Below, piece by piece: positions 1-15,115 of a stretch of 64,000 nucleotides of DNA. Each line of letters starts with the position of its first letter. Within the stretch, counting starts at the first letter, position 1. Source of the DNA: Ursus arctos (taxonomy: Eukaryota; Chordata; Mammalia; Carnivora; Ursidae); assembly GCF_023065955.2 (NCBI RefSeq), contig NC_079873.1, forward strand, positions 97,440,128-97,504,127, in the 5' to 3' direction. A program made the translations under genes and the position numbers. A model generated the notes under the pieces. It saw only the letters and a program-made list of their open reading frames with translations, was not told the DNA's origin and made no database searches.

Positions 1-1074
1 AAACAAGGCTATAGTCAGAGCATTTTCCCCTTATCAGATTTATTCCTTTTCTGGCACCATTCTGTTTTATGAATCAGGAGCTTACCAACTGAGCCTTTGG
101 GTATACTTTGTTATATACCAGGTTGTCCAGTTTTTTAAAAATTGAAGGTGTTGAAAACTTAAATTATCAGGTAGATTTAAACACTGTCATAATATTTATT
201 TTAGAATCAAGAAAGCTCTATGAAGGAGAATTTACCATCTAATCAAAGTTAAGGTCATTAAGTACTTTCAAAATATACTTAGAATGATTTTGATTGAATT
301 CTTTTATAAATGAGTTAGAAACATCTTTATATGTACTGTACCTTAGCCTTTTTCTTTTGGACTCAGGATTGTCATTGTGAGCATCAGTTATTTCACTGTA
401 GTTCTGCCTTCAGCAGCTACTGAGGTGTGGAGGGATATTTGGCTCTACACTGAATGGCTCCAGACTGCTTTGTGGTTCCTGAGTCTGTTGCCAGTGTTTC
501 CTTCTTTCTTTCCTGGTCAGCTGTCACTTTTCATTTTACCAGTTTTCAGCAATCTCTCTTTCATGTCTCCTACAATTTCAAGGCAGTGAGCTCACGTGTG
601 GTGTGTTAATGGCACCTTCACACCTGCCCCATGAGTTATATGCATGGTATTTGTGACAGCTGTTTTTTTCTGCTTATTTTTTGGGGGTTTCGGGCTGTGT
701 TAATATGGTCTGAGATGAGGAGAGGAGCTTTAGAAATGGGACAGTTGTCAAAATGTATGCAGTATGTTTGCTTTGAGATTTATTGATATATACTTACTTA
801 TTTTGTAGAAGTTGTTTCAGGGATTGAGTAACATCCTTCTATAGCTTTGCCAAGTTTATAGCACCTTGGTGTAAAGTATAGGAAGGTTCTGAAGATATAT
901 CTGTGACTTGATTAAAATTAAAAAACCCTTCAAAACGTTTTTGAGAATGTGCTTCTTTAGCAAGGGAAATGGTGCTTTCTTCCAGATTTGTTAATATCTT
1001 AAAACAATCATGTAGTTCTTTAATGTTGTGGTAAGTAGGGGCTCTTCACAGCACCACTAGAAGTTGATCTTACT

Positions 1075-1230
1075 TGGGGGTGGCATCATGATGTAGATGA
1101 ATAATCTTAGACAAAGTATTTAACTTCTCTTTGATTTAGCCTTTACCTCCTCATCTGCAGAGCCAAGATTATAGCACCTGCCTCATACTTACAGTATTCA
1201 TAGTAATATGACTGGCAAGGAATAAGCAAT
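1075..1230 (+). mobile_element. MIR SINE relic
   Basis: The order of short matches follows the MIR core on the + strand: a region like 'aaagtatttaacttctctttg', then 'cctcctcatctgcagagcc', then an AT-rich region. It is degenerate and identified from memory of the consensus. Confidence 0.5.
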
Positions 1231-1503
1231 CCAGCAATAGAAATACGACTTTGAGAATCCATTTTCTACATTTGTTCCTTTTTAAATAATCTGATACCCC
1301 ATCAGTGGAAGTTCATGTGTATCTTTTTCCTGCATTGTCTCCTACTCATAATTTTTTCTAGAAATCCCTCTTCTGATATTTAATCTCTACCTGGCTAACT
1401 TTTGCTTCTTGTAATGTGTATCCTTTCTCCTCCCCTTTCCCATCTTCCTTTGAAATTGTAAATGTCTTTATCAGAGTCCTTTTCTGTGAAACACCTGACT
1501 TAT

Positions 1504-1529
1504 GTTAATTAATTAATTAATTAATTATT
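1504..1529. repeat. (TTAA)n simple repeat
   Basis: About six tandem TTAA/AATT units. Confidence 0.9.
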
Positions 1530-1750
1530 TTTGGTCTGACCTATGGCCTTTTTTGGCATTGTCACTCATTAGGGTTTTTCTTACGTACTGCCTTTAATAG
1601 TTTTTATTTGTTCCCTCTTTTCCTCCCTTCCTTCCTTCCTGTTTTTGTTATTCTTTATTTAAACTTCCAACTAGATTATGGATGGGTGGGAACTACAACT
1701 TACTGTTCATGTTTATTTGAAGCCCTTTTAAAGGATGATTAGATGTTGCC

Positions 1751-1752
1751 GT

Positions 1753-1792
<40 letters not shown>
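1751..1792. repeat. (TG)n microsatellite
   Basis: Alternating TG run of about 18 units with one TATG interruption at its left end. Likely polymorphic in length. Confidence 0.95.
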
Positions 1793-1795
<3 letters not shown>

Positions 1796-2009
1796 GTAGT
1801 GCTTAATAAAGAAACCTGGCTAAAGTGAACTCTACCTATCACTCTTTTTCTTATTATCTTCAGGTTTATCCTTAAAGTATTAATTGTTACCCTGGGTGCT
1901 GCCTAACCCTGATGACATGTATTATACTAAAAGGGGCTAAGCCAGAATACATATTGTAGGCAAGAGTAGATCAAGTCAGGTAGAAATGTGATAGAGACTG
2001 ACAGTGTAA

Positions 2010-2475
<466 letters not shown>

Positions 2476-2596
2476 TCAAAAAATTAAAACCTCATGAAAG
2501 AATAAAATTTAGTACCTGAGAACATGTGTTGGAATATTGTTAAAGATAGATTTGGTCAATATTTGGGAAACCAGGTAGCTTAGGCGAAGGACTGTA

Positions 2597-2934
2597 AAGT
2601 TGACCCTTGAACGGCATGAGGGTTTGGGATGCTGACCCCCCCCAACATGGTCAAATGTATGCATATAACTTTGGCTTTCCCCCAACCTTAACTACTGTAA
2701 TAGTGTACTTACTCTTCACTAGAAGCTTTGCTGATGAACAGTTGGTTAACAAACATTTTGTATATGTATTATATACTGTATTCTTAAAGTAAGCTAGAAA
2801 AAAGAAAATGTTATTAAGAAAATCATAAGGAAAAGAAAATAAATTTAAGGTACTGTAGGTGTATTTATTTAAGAAAATCTGTGTATAAGTGGACCTTTAC
2901 AGTTCAAATCCATGTTGTTTAAAGGTCCACTCTG
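2597..2934 (+). mobile_element. Tigger-like (pogo/Tc1) DNA transposon relic
   Basis: 338 bp with imperfect terminal inverted repeats: the left end reads AGTTGACCCTTGAAC and the right end, reversed, reads GAGTGGACCTTTAAAC. It is flanked by TA on both sides (2595-2596 and 2935-2936), as expected for Tc1/mariner-pogo insertions. The interior matches the familiar non-autonomous Tigger family with 'gtataagtggacc'. No transposase frame remains. Confidence 0.8.
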
Positions 2935-2964
2935 TATATGTTCTTATTTAAAATATCCTTTATG

Positions 2965-3079
2965 AGGGGGCGTCTGACTGGCTCAGTCAGTGGAACATGC
3001 GACTCTTGATCTCTGGGGTTGTGAGTTCCAACCCCATGTTGGGTGTAGTGATTACTTAAAAATAAAATCTTTAAAAAAT
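2965..3079 (+). mobile_element. Carnivore tRNA-derived SINE (older subtype)
   Basis: Head 'gtctgactggctcagtcag', body 'gcgactcttgatctctggggtt', tail 'aataaaatctttaaaa'. Flanked by a 12-bp target duplication ATATCCTTTATG at 2953-2964 and 3080-3091, which fixes the ends. Confidence 0.93.
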
Positions 3080-3204
3080 ATATCCTTTATGTTTCAAGTA
3101 TGAGTAGTAAGAACTATACAAATAAAAAAATAGCTTAGACTTGAGTGAATCCTTTATCACAGCGATGCCTTTAAAGTATTGTTGCCAATAAAGACATTTA
3201 GATT

Positions 3205-3275
3205 TACTATAATGTAAGCTCCTTCAGGGCAGGGATTTTTGTTTTGTTCACAGCTGCATTCCAGCACCAGCAGCT
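3205..3275 (+). mobile_element. L2 3'-end relic
   Basis: 'gtaagctccttcagggcaggga' followed by 'cagcaccagcag' is the typical 3' end of L2 LINEs. Short and diverged. Confidence 0.55.
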
Positions 3276-3485
3276 TGTTTCAAAACTTGTCACTGAATTT
3301 TCAAGTAGAAAGTCTTGTCCCATTTGAGTTTTACTTGATCATTTTTTTTCTTGCTTACTCTGATGAAGAAGCTTTCAACTATCATTCTAAAAGACAAGAG
3401 TTGTTTAAAAGGCTTTGATGATCACTAAGTGCTATTAATCAGTCTCCAAGTAGTTGAGAGGTAATTATGAGTAATGGTATTATAG

Positions 3486-3927
3486 TAGGTCCCCCCCCAT
3501 CTCCGGGGGCTACATTCCAAGATCTCCGTGGATGACTGAAACCACAAATAGTAGTAAACCCTATATATTCTGTTTTTTTCTATGTATACATAACCTGTGA
3601 TAAAGTTTACTTTATAAATTCGACATAGTAAAAGATTAATAACAATAATAAAACAGAACAATTATAATGCTATACTGTAATAAAAATTATGTGAATGTAG
3701 TTTTTCTCTGTCAGAATATCTTCTGTACTCACCCTTGTGATGATGTGAGATGATAAAATACCTACATGATGAGATGAACTGAGGTGAATGACATAGGCCT
3801 TGTGACTTAGTTTTAGGCTACTATTGACCTTCTTCTGACACTACCTTAGAAGGAGGATCATCTGCTCTCAAATGGCAGTTGACTATGGGTTCACTAAATG
3901 TGGAAAGTGAAACTATGGATAGAGGGC
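3486..3927 (+). mobile_element. Tigger-like non-autonomous DNA transposon relic
   Basis: Starts with a C-rich end and 'ctccgggggctacattccaag', then 'gataaagtttactttataaatt', 'tgatgatgtgagatgataaaa' and ends 'gaaactatggatagaggg'. I recognise the order as a Tigger-related MITE. Both ends are eroded. No coding capacity. Confidence 0.65.
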
Positions 3928-4240
3928 AGCAGGTGGCAGGGAACATGAAGACTTTATTTTAACCTACTAATATTAAATGTTTTAGTGAGAACCTTCTTAC
4001 TAAAAGGAAACAATTACTTAAGAATCCTGAAATCTGATTTGAAAGTGTCAGCAAACCAAGTTGCTGACAATTAAGATGATACATTTCAATGTAGTCACTA
4101 AATGATTCAGTCAGAGAATATGGAAGAAAACCTTTTTGTAGAATATTAGGATCTTATTCTCAGATGAGAAATAGTAGTCGAAATTCTATATAGCATGACT
4201 TAAAATAAAAAAAAAATACTGCTCTAATGACAAAATAATA

Positions 4241-4567
4241 AGGGTGCCTGGCTGGCTTAGTTGGTAGAGCATGTGACTCTTTATCTTGGGGTCATGAGTT
4301 CAAGCCCCACAGTGGGCATAGAGTTAATTTTTATAAAGATTTTATTTATTTGAGCGTGTGCGTGCGAGAGAGAGAGAGAGAGAGAGCGCATGAGCGGGGG
4401 TGCCGGGGCACAGAGAGAGGGGAAGCAGACTCCCCACTGAGCAAGGAGCCCGACAGGGGGATCAGTCCTAGGACCCTGAGATCATGACTTGAGCTGAAAC
4501 CAAGAGTCGGACACTTAACTGAGTCACCCAGGTGCCCCTAGAGTTTACTTAAAAAAAAAAAAAAAAA
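4241..4567 (+). mobile_element. Carnivore SINE, split by a nested SINE
   Basis: + strand SINE: head and body at 4241-4325, tail at 4546-4567 ('acttaaaaaaaa'). It is interrupted by a second, opposite SINE at 4326-4538. The host sequence tagagtt is repeated on both sides of the insertion (4319-4325 and 4539-4545). Confidence 0.9.
4326..4538 (-). mobile_element. Carnivore SINE nested inside another SINE
   Basis: Minus-strand element: T-rich tail (aaagattttatttattt), GA microsatellite, body with 'gagatcatgacttgagctg' and reversed head 'gagtcacccaggtgcccc'. Target duplication TAGAGTT. Confidence 0.92.
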
Positions 4568-4573
4568 GGGCTG

Positions 4574-4704
4574 GGGGTGCCTGGGTGGCTCAGTTGGTTA
4601 AGCATCTGCCTTCAGATCAGGTCATAATTCCAGGGTCCCATGAATTATTTCATGACCCGTGAGACAAAACCAAGGGGCAACTGACTAAGCCACCCAGGTG
4701 CCCC
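4574..4704. mobile_element. Head-to-head pair of SINE 5' halves
   Basis: A + strand SINE head (4574 to about 4648) runs directly into a minus-strand SINE head (about 4650-4704, ending in CCACCCAGGTGCCCC). Neither has a tail. The outer about 28 bases of each half are reverse-complementary, so the element is an imperfect palindrome. Confidence 0.85.
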
Positions 4705-4872
4705 ATTTAAGGATTTGTTTTTAATGATTTATGGAGATTCTCAGTGTAACTTCATTGGAGAATGCCCCATCTCTATATGGAAGAATACTTAAGTACTAGT
4801 GTTTCCAGGCTGTACTAGCTACATTTCCATTTCTTTTTAAAATTACGTTATTGTTTAAAAATAAATTATGTC

Positions 4873-5070
4873 GGGGCGCCTGGGTGGCACAGCAGTTAAG
4901 CGTCTGCCTTCGGCTCAGGGCGTGATCCCGGCGTTCTGGGATCGAGCCCCACATCAGGCTCCTCTGCTATGAGCCTGCTTCTTCCTCTCCCACTGCCCCT
5001 GCTTGTGTTCCCTCTCTCGCTGGCTGTCTCTATCTCTGTCGAATAAATAAATAAAATCTTTAAAAAAAAA
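4873..5070 (+). mobile_element. Young carnivore SINE (ursid-like subtype)
   Basis: Full-length: head GGGGCGCCTGGGTGGCACAG, 'gcgtgatcccggcgttctgg', 'ctatgagcctgcttcttcc', tail AATAAATAAATAAAATCTTT plus A-run. Perfect target duplication TAAATTATGTC at 4862-4872 and 5071-5081. The 'cagcagttaag' and 'ctgctatgagcc' diagnostics match the subtype I associate with bears and panda. Confidence 0.95.
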
Positions 5071-5556
5071 TAAATTATGTCATTGTTTATGTCTGTTGAC
5101 TATTTGAGTTCCTTGAAGCTAATGAAAATATACATTGTAATCTTTTGATTATTTATAAGTCATACATCAGTTAGACTGGTTGAAAATATTTCATCGTTTT
5201 TGAATCCATTTAAAAATATAACTTTGGTTTGATTTTGGTATGCTTTTGTTTTAAGGAGATTCAGTAAGTATATCTTTGTTTATCAGTATAATGCTTTGAT
5301 GAGAGAAGCTTTTTATTTTTAACTTTGAGTAATGGGTATATATTTTTATTGGTTAAATTGAATTCGGAATATCCGTTTTGGTCTTAAAGAGCACAAGTGT
5401 TCAAAAGTAACTTCTACCTACTTTGAAGATTTATTGGAGAAAAAAGGTGGGGTAAAGGAGTCTTTTCAGTTTCTGCCTAGGGTATTTCATAAACAAGTGA
5501 AATTTTATCAAGTTGTGTGTTTTAAATGAAATTGCTGTTCAAAATTTTTGTTTTAG

Positions 5557-7925
<2,369 letters not shown>

Positions 7926-8419
7926 TAATCCGTACAACTTTGACCATTAATTATGGTATAATGTTGCTAATCCATCAGATAATTTTTTTGGAAAGATATA
8001 AATTTAAATAATATTTCAAGTTGTTTAAATGTCTAGTTTTGTTGACTATCCATGCCAACAGTACCTTTTGCGTATATTTCTTTTTTGTGTAGACTAGGGT
8101 TAAGAGTTAAGGCTTTCGGTAAGGTCCTGGGCCAGTCAGACAAGTTGTTTTAAGCCTTAGTATTATTCATTTCTGCCATGAAAATGTCTCTCTCCTAACT
8201 TCTTCCCTGAACTAGTTGTCAGGATGAATTCAGGTTTCACTTATGTGACATCACTTTGAAAAATAACTTACAGGCTATTTAAGGTGTCTCAATTGCTGCC
8301 CTTTTTTTTTTTTTTTTGGTAGTGTAGGAGGCAGTTGATTAACATGACTGATCACCAAATTTAACTTAGAATGAGGGAGATATTTTTTATTCTTATGCTA
8401 AATAATAGTAAACAAAATC

Positions 8420-8618
8420 TTTTTCTTAGAGGGAGAGGGGCAGGTGGAGAGAGAGAGAGAATCTTTTTTACTTTTATTTATTGTATTTTTGGGGGGAGAA
8501 AATTTTAAGCAGGCTCAATGCCCAGCACGGTGTCCGATGTGGAGCTCTATCTCCCAACCCTGAGATCACGACCTGAGCCGAAATCAAGAGTCAGAAGCTT
8601 ATCCGACTGGGGCACCCC
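8420..8618 (-). mobile_element. Degenerate carnivore SINE
   Basis: Reversed tail and GA-rich part (8430-8461), then 'gagatcacgacctgagccg', 'atcaagagtcagaagctta' and a reversed head ending GGGGCACCCC. An internal T/G-rich stretch interrupts the usual body. No clear target duplication. Confidence 0.8.
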
Positions 8619-9234
8619 CTACTTTCAATGTTGTGTTTTTTATTTAAATTCCTTCTTCATTAGTGATAGCATATTTTGCTGTCTGATATTGGTGATATTT
8701 ATGTTTATTTCTAATAAGCAAAATCTGATGTTTCAAAAATGTTAGTAATGCATTTGAGGTAATATTTGCCGTGGTAATCCAGAAATTACTACTTGATTTT
8801 GATATATTTGGGGTTGGTAGTAGCTATAATTTTTAGTTGGTCATTTCTGAGATAGTCAATAACTTTTTAAAATGCCCTGACTCAGCAGAAGCCTTAAAGT
8901 CTTGTCCATATTGCCCCCCTACCTAAATTCCTCATCTTTTTCATATAGTTTGAAATGAAGAATTGGCCTTTTTACCTCTTAATTATAGTTATTAAATTTC
9001 ATCAGATGATTTATTAGGTAAACATAATGAATGTCTTGGGCCTTGAAATTATGGCCCAATTCTTGGACATAAATTTAAGATTGTGAGCATTGAATGAGTG
9101 GATATAGTTAAAAGGATTTTGAGATTAAAATTCCTGTGCAAATACAAGATACTGATACTCTGGGTTAAGTTTTTGACCAGCTAGGACCTTTGACTGTTTA
9201 TCTGTGCTAATGAATATAAGAAGTGTATACCCTT

Positions 9235-9448
9235 GGGGTGCCTGGGTGGCTCAGATGGTTAAGCGGCTGCCTTTGGCTCAGGTCATGATCCCAGCATCCT
9301 GGGATCGAGCCCCACAGAGCCCACATCAGTCTCCTGGCTCAGCAGGGCGTCTGCTTCTCCCTCTCCCTCTGCCTCTCCCCCTGCTCGTGCTCTTTCTCTC
9401 TCTGTATCTCTCCGTCTCAAATAAACAAATAAAATCCTTTAAAAAAAA
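9235..9448 (+). mobile_element. Carnivore SINE
   Basis: Head GGGGTGCCTGGGTGGCTCAG, 'ggtcatgatcccagcatcc', pyrimidine microsatellite, tail AATAAACAAATAAAATCC and A-run. Flanks gtgtatacccttg and gtgcacgctcttg are a diverged target duplication. Confidence 0.93.
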
Positions 9449-10126
9449 GTGCACGCTCTTGTTAGCATTATTTGGAAATGCAAGAATATAGTCATGAAAA
9501 GAAAAAAATACATTTTACAAAAGTGTAGAACATAATCTAAGAGCTAATTGATACTTAGACTGTGAGAAAGATTTTTCTCCTCTCAAACTCTGGAACAATT
9601 TTGTTGGGAGTAGATAAGTAAACCAAGATTTTGAAATGTTTACTTGATTATTTAAGGTGAGGCTTGTTTCCTTCAAAAGAATTTAGCAGGATACTTTTTA
9701 CCAAGTTGCTTTACTTAAACCTCTTTTGCTCTGTGAGCAGGCACTAGTTAACATTATTTTTCTTTTTCAGATGATAATGACCAAGATAATGAAATATTAC
9801 TATACTTTTTTGATATGAACATATATAATAGATTATATGTGGTGTAATTAATTTACTTAACAGATTTTTTATGTGCCTTTTTATAATGGAAATTTGTGAG
9901 CCTTAGAAAAGGCTAATCTAGCAGCTAAACGTTAAAAGCCAAGTCAACTATTCCAGGTATCAAGGAACTTTAGCTACCTGACCTACAACAGCTGTTAATT
10001 TTTCTGTGGTTACTGTTGTCTAGTAGAATTAAAAATTAGATGTAATCACCAAAACACTGGAGAAACCTGTATTTGTACTTGTAATGACTTTTAGATGTTG
10101 TTTTGGTTGTATTCCATTACAACTGA

Positions 10127-11312
<1,186 letters not shown>

Positions 11313-11436
11313 TGATGCAATAGCTGAAATTCGAGCTATTTGCATTGAAGAAATTGGCATTTGGATGAAAATGTATAGTGATGCCTTTCTAAATGACAGT
11401 TATTTAAAATATGTTGGCTGGACTATGCATGATAAG
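11313..11436 (+). CDS. STAG2: STAG2 window exon 5 (residues 298-339), SCD part 1
   Basis: 124 bases between TTCAG and GTAAGA; completes Arg298 and encodes [19 protein letters not shown] and ends YVGWTMHDK. This is the first half of the stromalin conservative domain. Tyr331 and Trp334 of the CTCF/shugoshin-binding surface are present. Arg305 is CGA at 11332-11334, a human nonsense hotspot. Confidence 0.98.
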
Positions 11437-12261
11437 GTAAGATATGCCCTTACAGAATGTTTATCTGTTTACACATAGGCATAGCTATCTATAGCTCTCA
11501 TTCATAATGAGTTACCTGTGTATAGCTATACCTGGGACCACATTCTTGTAGGCATGTCTTTATTCTTTTCTCTCTGCTCCATGAAAACATGGTTTCTATC
11601 GCATAAAGTCCCCTAGATTTTTTAAATCTTGGTAACTGATTTAGACTTCGGTCTTGAATTATTTTTTGTAGTGAAACAAACATTAGAATCATGTAGGTGG
11701 TAGTGGTTAAGCATTTCTTATAGCTGTAAGAAGAGTCTTTATTCTTACTATGTGAGTGCTGTATACTTTTAAAAATATTCCTAACTTTTCTTCTCTCTTT
11801 ATAAACATGTATTTTAGCCAGATTATAAATTCCAACTTGGCCTCTGACAGTTTTTATTTTATTTTATAGTTTTTTAATTATTCTACCTTTCTCTTAGGCT
11901 GCCTGTTCACTAGCTTTGAAGTTCTTTGCATATATCCTTTACAAATATTACTTTCTGTAAAGGAAAACTTAACTGTAAAGTATGCTACTAATGTCTTTCA
12001 CAATAGTATTGCTCTGAACAGATTTTCACGAAATTTTCATTTGACATACAGAAATAATAACCCCAAAGGTATTTAGTATTAAATGCATGCATTGATTCCT
12101 ATTTTTGCATTATCAAAGATAAGAGTTTCTGAAAATGAGAGTTTTGAAGAATGTGTAGAACATATTTAAAAATCAAAAGTAGAAGATACTGTGTATGTCT
12201 TAAATATTCAGGTTGAAATTATGCAAAGTTTTAATGCATTTTCTCCTCTTGCTTCATTTAG
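11437..12261 (+). other. Intron after window exon 5
   Basis: 0.8 kb, AT-rich. No repeat, RNA gene or exon was recognised. Confidence 0.85.
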
Positions 12262-12381
<120 letters not shown>

Positions 12382-12459
12382 TAAAAATTACCTGTTGTTT
12401 GAAAATATTTTTCCCTTACTTTTACTTTAAAAATACCTTAATTTTTTTTTTGTTCTTAG

Positions 12460-12539
12460 GATAGAATTGTATCTATGACCCTTGACAAAGAATATGATGT
12501 TGCAGTACAAGCAATAAAATTACTTACTCTTGTTTTACA
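12460..12539 (+). CDS. STAG2: STAG2 window exon 7 (residues 373-399)
   Basis: 80 bases between CTTAG and GTAAGT after an intron of only 99 bases. Encodes DRIVSMTLDKEYDVAVQA and LLTLVL, a HEAT-type helix pair that ends the SCD. The last two bases (CA) start Gln399. Confidence 0.97.
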
Positions 12540-12960
12540 GTAAGTATGTACTTATTGCATATTACTAATATCCAGATACTTAAATAATACATTAGACTGT
12601 GTGGTTTAAATTTATCTGGTTCTAAATTTTAATAACTTAAGTCATGGAATTTTTACAGCTGGAAGTTTAATTTTCTTATGTAAGGTTGAGAAAACGGAAA
12701 GAAGAAACCATTAGAGTAGAAAATTTTAACTGAGCTAGGAATTCATGTGTTCCCATTCTAATGGTCAGTTTCCATTCCATTTCACTGTCTCAGGTGCCCT
12801 TGAAATAAAGTTAAACACTTGAGTGTATTAAATGTGCTTACTGTATCTTGTTACACTCTTAGAAATTAGTATTTACTGAAATTTCTTTGTAAACAGTCTG
12901 AATTTAAAACATTTTATTATGTTAAAATGTAATGATGCAATTTATTTTTTCCTTTTTAAA

Positions 12961-13751
12961 AAATTTACCATTTTAACTTTTTGGAAAAATTTTTAAATTT
13001 TTAATTGAAGTGTAGTTGGCAAATAATATTAAATTCATTTCAGGTGTACAGCATAGTGATTCAGTAATTATATACTTTACGAAATGCTCACCACAATATG
13101 TATATTACAGTATCACTGACTATATTCCCTGTGATGTACTTTTCATCCTCGTGACTTATTTCATAACTGGAAGTTTGTACCTCTTAATTCCTTCACCCAT
13201 TATGCCCATTCCCCTATTTTCCCCTTTGGTAACAGTGCATGAGGCTTCCTTTTTTCCTATATTCTAGCCAACAGTGTTCTTGTCTTTTTGATACTAGCCT
13301 TTCTGACTGGTGTGAAGTGATATCTCATTGTGGTTTTGATTTGCATTTCCTTAATGATTACTGCTGTTGACCATCTTTTCATTTGTCTGTTGGTCATCTG
13401 TATATCTTTGGAAAAATGTCCTCTGCCCAGTTTTTAACCAGATTTTTTTTCATTTTTGATGTTGAGTTGTATGAGTTCTTTATAAATGCAAACAGTATGG
13501 AAGTTCCTCAAAAAACTGAAAATAGAAATACCATAGGATCTAGTAATTCCACTTCTAGGTATTTACCCAAAGACAATGGAAACACTAATTTGAACAGATA
13601 TATGCACCCCCGTGTTTATTGGAACATTAGTTACCATAGCCAAGACATAGAAGCAACGTAAGTGCCCCATCAACAGATGAATGGATAGAGAAGATGTGGT
13701 ATATATATATGCAATGGAATATTACTCAGTCATAAAAATTTACAATTTTAA
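12961..13751 (-). mobile_element. Rearranged L1 insertion with 16-bp target duplication
   Basis: Minus-oriented L1 3' UTR (about 12985-13265) is followed by minus-oriented ORF2 sequence (about 13285-13480), then by a + oriented ORF2 segment (about 13490-13735). AAATTTACCATTTTAA at 12961-12976 and its one-mismatch copy at 13736-13751 bracket the whole block, which implies one insertion event. The target was an older L1 that resumes at 13752. No intact frame. Confidence 0.75.
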
Positions 13752-14175
13752 ACATAAAGTGTACAGTTTAGTAGCCTTTAGTATGTTCACCTTGCTGTGA
13801 AGCCATCACCATTATCCATATCCAGAACTATTTGTAATCATCCCATACTAAACCTTTGTACCCATTAAACACTAATTCCCCATTCCTTCCTTCCTGCCTA
13901 GCCCCTGGTGACCACTGTTGTACTTTTTATCTCTGAATTTGACTATTTTAGGTAACTCACATAAGTGGAATCTTCTCGTGTCTGTCCTTTTTTATCTGGC
14001 TTATTTCACTTAGGTATCTTCAGAGTTCATTCATGTTACAGCATATATCATGATTTCATTTACTTTTGAGGCTCAGTAATATTCCGTTATATGTTTATAC
14101 CACATTTTATTTACTTATTCATCTGTCAGTGGACATTTACATTATTACCATGATCTAAATAATAATTCCAAAGGG
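13752..14175 (-). mobile_element. Older L1 3' region, minus orientation
   Basis: Reads as the reverse of an old mammalian L1: 'gtgtacagtttagtagcc', 'ccatcaccattatccatatc', 'cccctggtgaccactgttg', 'atttgactattttagg' and 'tatttacttattcatctgtc'. It continues the short piece at 12955-12976 interrupted by the younger L1. Confidence 0.75.
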
Positions 14176-14464
14176 CATTTTTTTAACATAGCATGCTACT
14201 TCTGACACTCCTATGGAAAATTCATCATGTAATAGTAGCCAGTGAATAGTAGCCAGCGAAATTGTGATAAAAATTAATGAGTGATCACTGCCCAGTATCA
14301 TTTTAAGTCATATTGTAAAACCGTAATAATTTTTAAATTTTGGTACTGGTGTGTGAATAGACTGATTAGTAGCAGAGAGTAAAGAATACAGACAAATGCA
14401 AATGAATGCAGGAACCTAGTATAGGGTGAGGGTGGCATTTCCTTTAAGAAAATAAATGATTTTT

Positions 14465-14646
14465 GGGGCGCTTGGGTGGCTTAGTCGGTTGAGCGTCTGC
14501 CTTTGGCTCGGGTACTGTCGGGGTCCCTGTTCTATGGGGAGCCTGCTTCTCCCTCTCCCTCTGCCTGCCAATCCCCCTGCTTGTGTGTGTGTTCTCTCTC
14601 TCTCTCTTTCTGTCAAATAAATAAATAAAATCTTAAAAAAAAAAAA
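14465..14646 (+). mobile_element. Carnivore SINE
   Basis: Head GGGGCGCTTGGGTGGCTTAG, shortened body, TG/TC microsatellite and tail AATAAATAAATAAAATC. Flanks 'agaaaataaatgattt' and 'agaaagaaatggtttt' look like a diverged target duplication. Confidence 0.93.
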
Positions 14647-15007
14647 GAAAGAAATGGTTTTGTGACAGCTAGGTTCTGTTTTGGGAAAAATTAAATTGGA
14701 TTCCCATCTCATTCCTTATACAAAAATAATTTCCAGATGGATGACAAGTTTAAATGCAAGTAAATGAAACCATTAAAGTACTAGATGAAAACTTGGGGAA
14801 GATTAAACGTCTTTATTTTGTATGTAAAATGAGCAAGATCTCTCTGAACATGACATAAAACCTAGACATAAAATCATTGAATTAACTATGTAAAAATGAA
14901 AAATGTTTATATGAGATAAAATACCATAAACTCAGAAAACCAATGACAGATTGGTCAAAATATTTTTATCATAGGAGTCAATTTCAATAAATTAATTAAA
15001 AGAATGG

Positions 15008-15115
15008 AAACCCAATAATGGTCAAAAGTTAGGGAACCAGATCATGGACAGAAAGAAAACAAAACCCAATAATGGTCAAAAGTTAGGGAACCAGATCATG
15101 GACAGAAAGAAAACA
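15008..15115. repeat. Perfect 54-bp tandem duplication
   Basis: Two adjacent identical 54-base copies (15008-15061 and 15062-15115) starting AAACCCAATAATGGTC. Located inside the old L1 relic. Confidence 0.95.

Noticed and set aside
4873..4950. tRNA gene in SINE heads (A and B box-like sequences)
   Set aside because: The heads derive from a tRNA but lack a cloverleaf with an intact anticodon arm; they are SINE promoters.
14416..14712. 98-residue minus-strand open frame
   Set aside because: Reverse translation of a SINE (runs of RE/ER repeats from the GA microsatellite).
15008..15115. CRISPR-like direct repeat
   Set aside because: Two contiguous copies without spacers, in a mammalian L1 relic.
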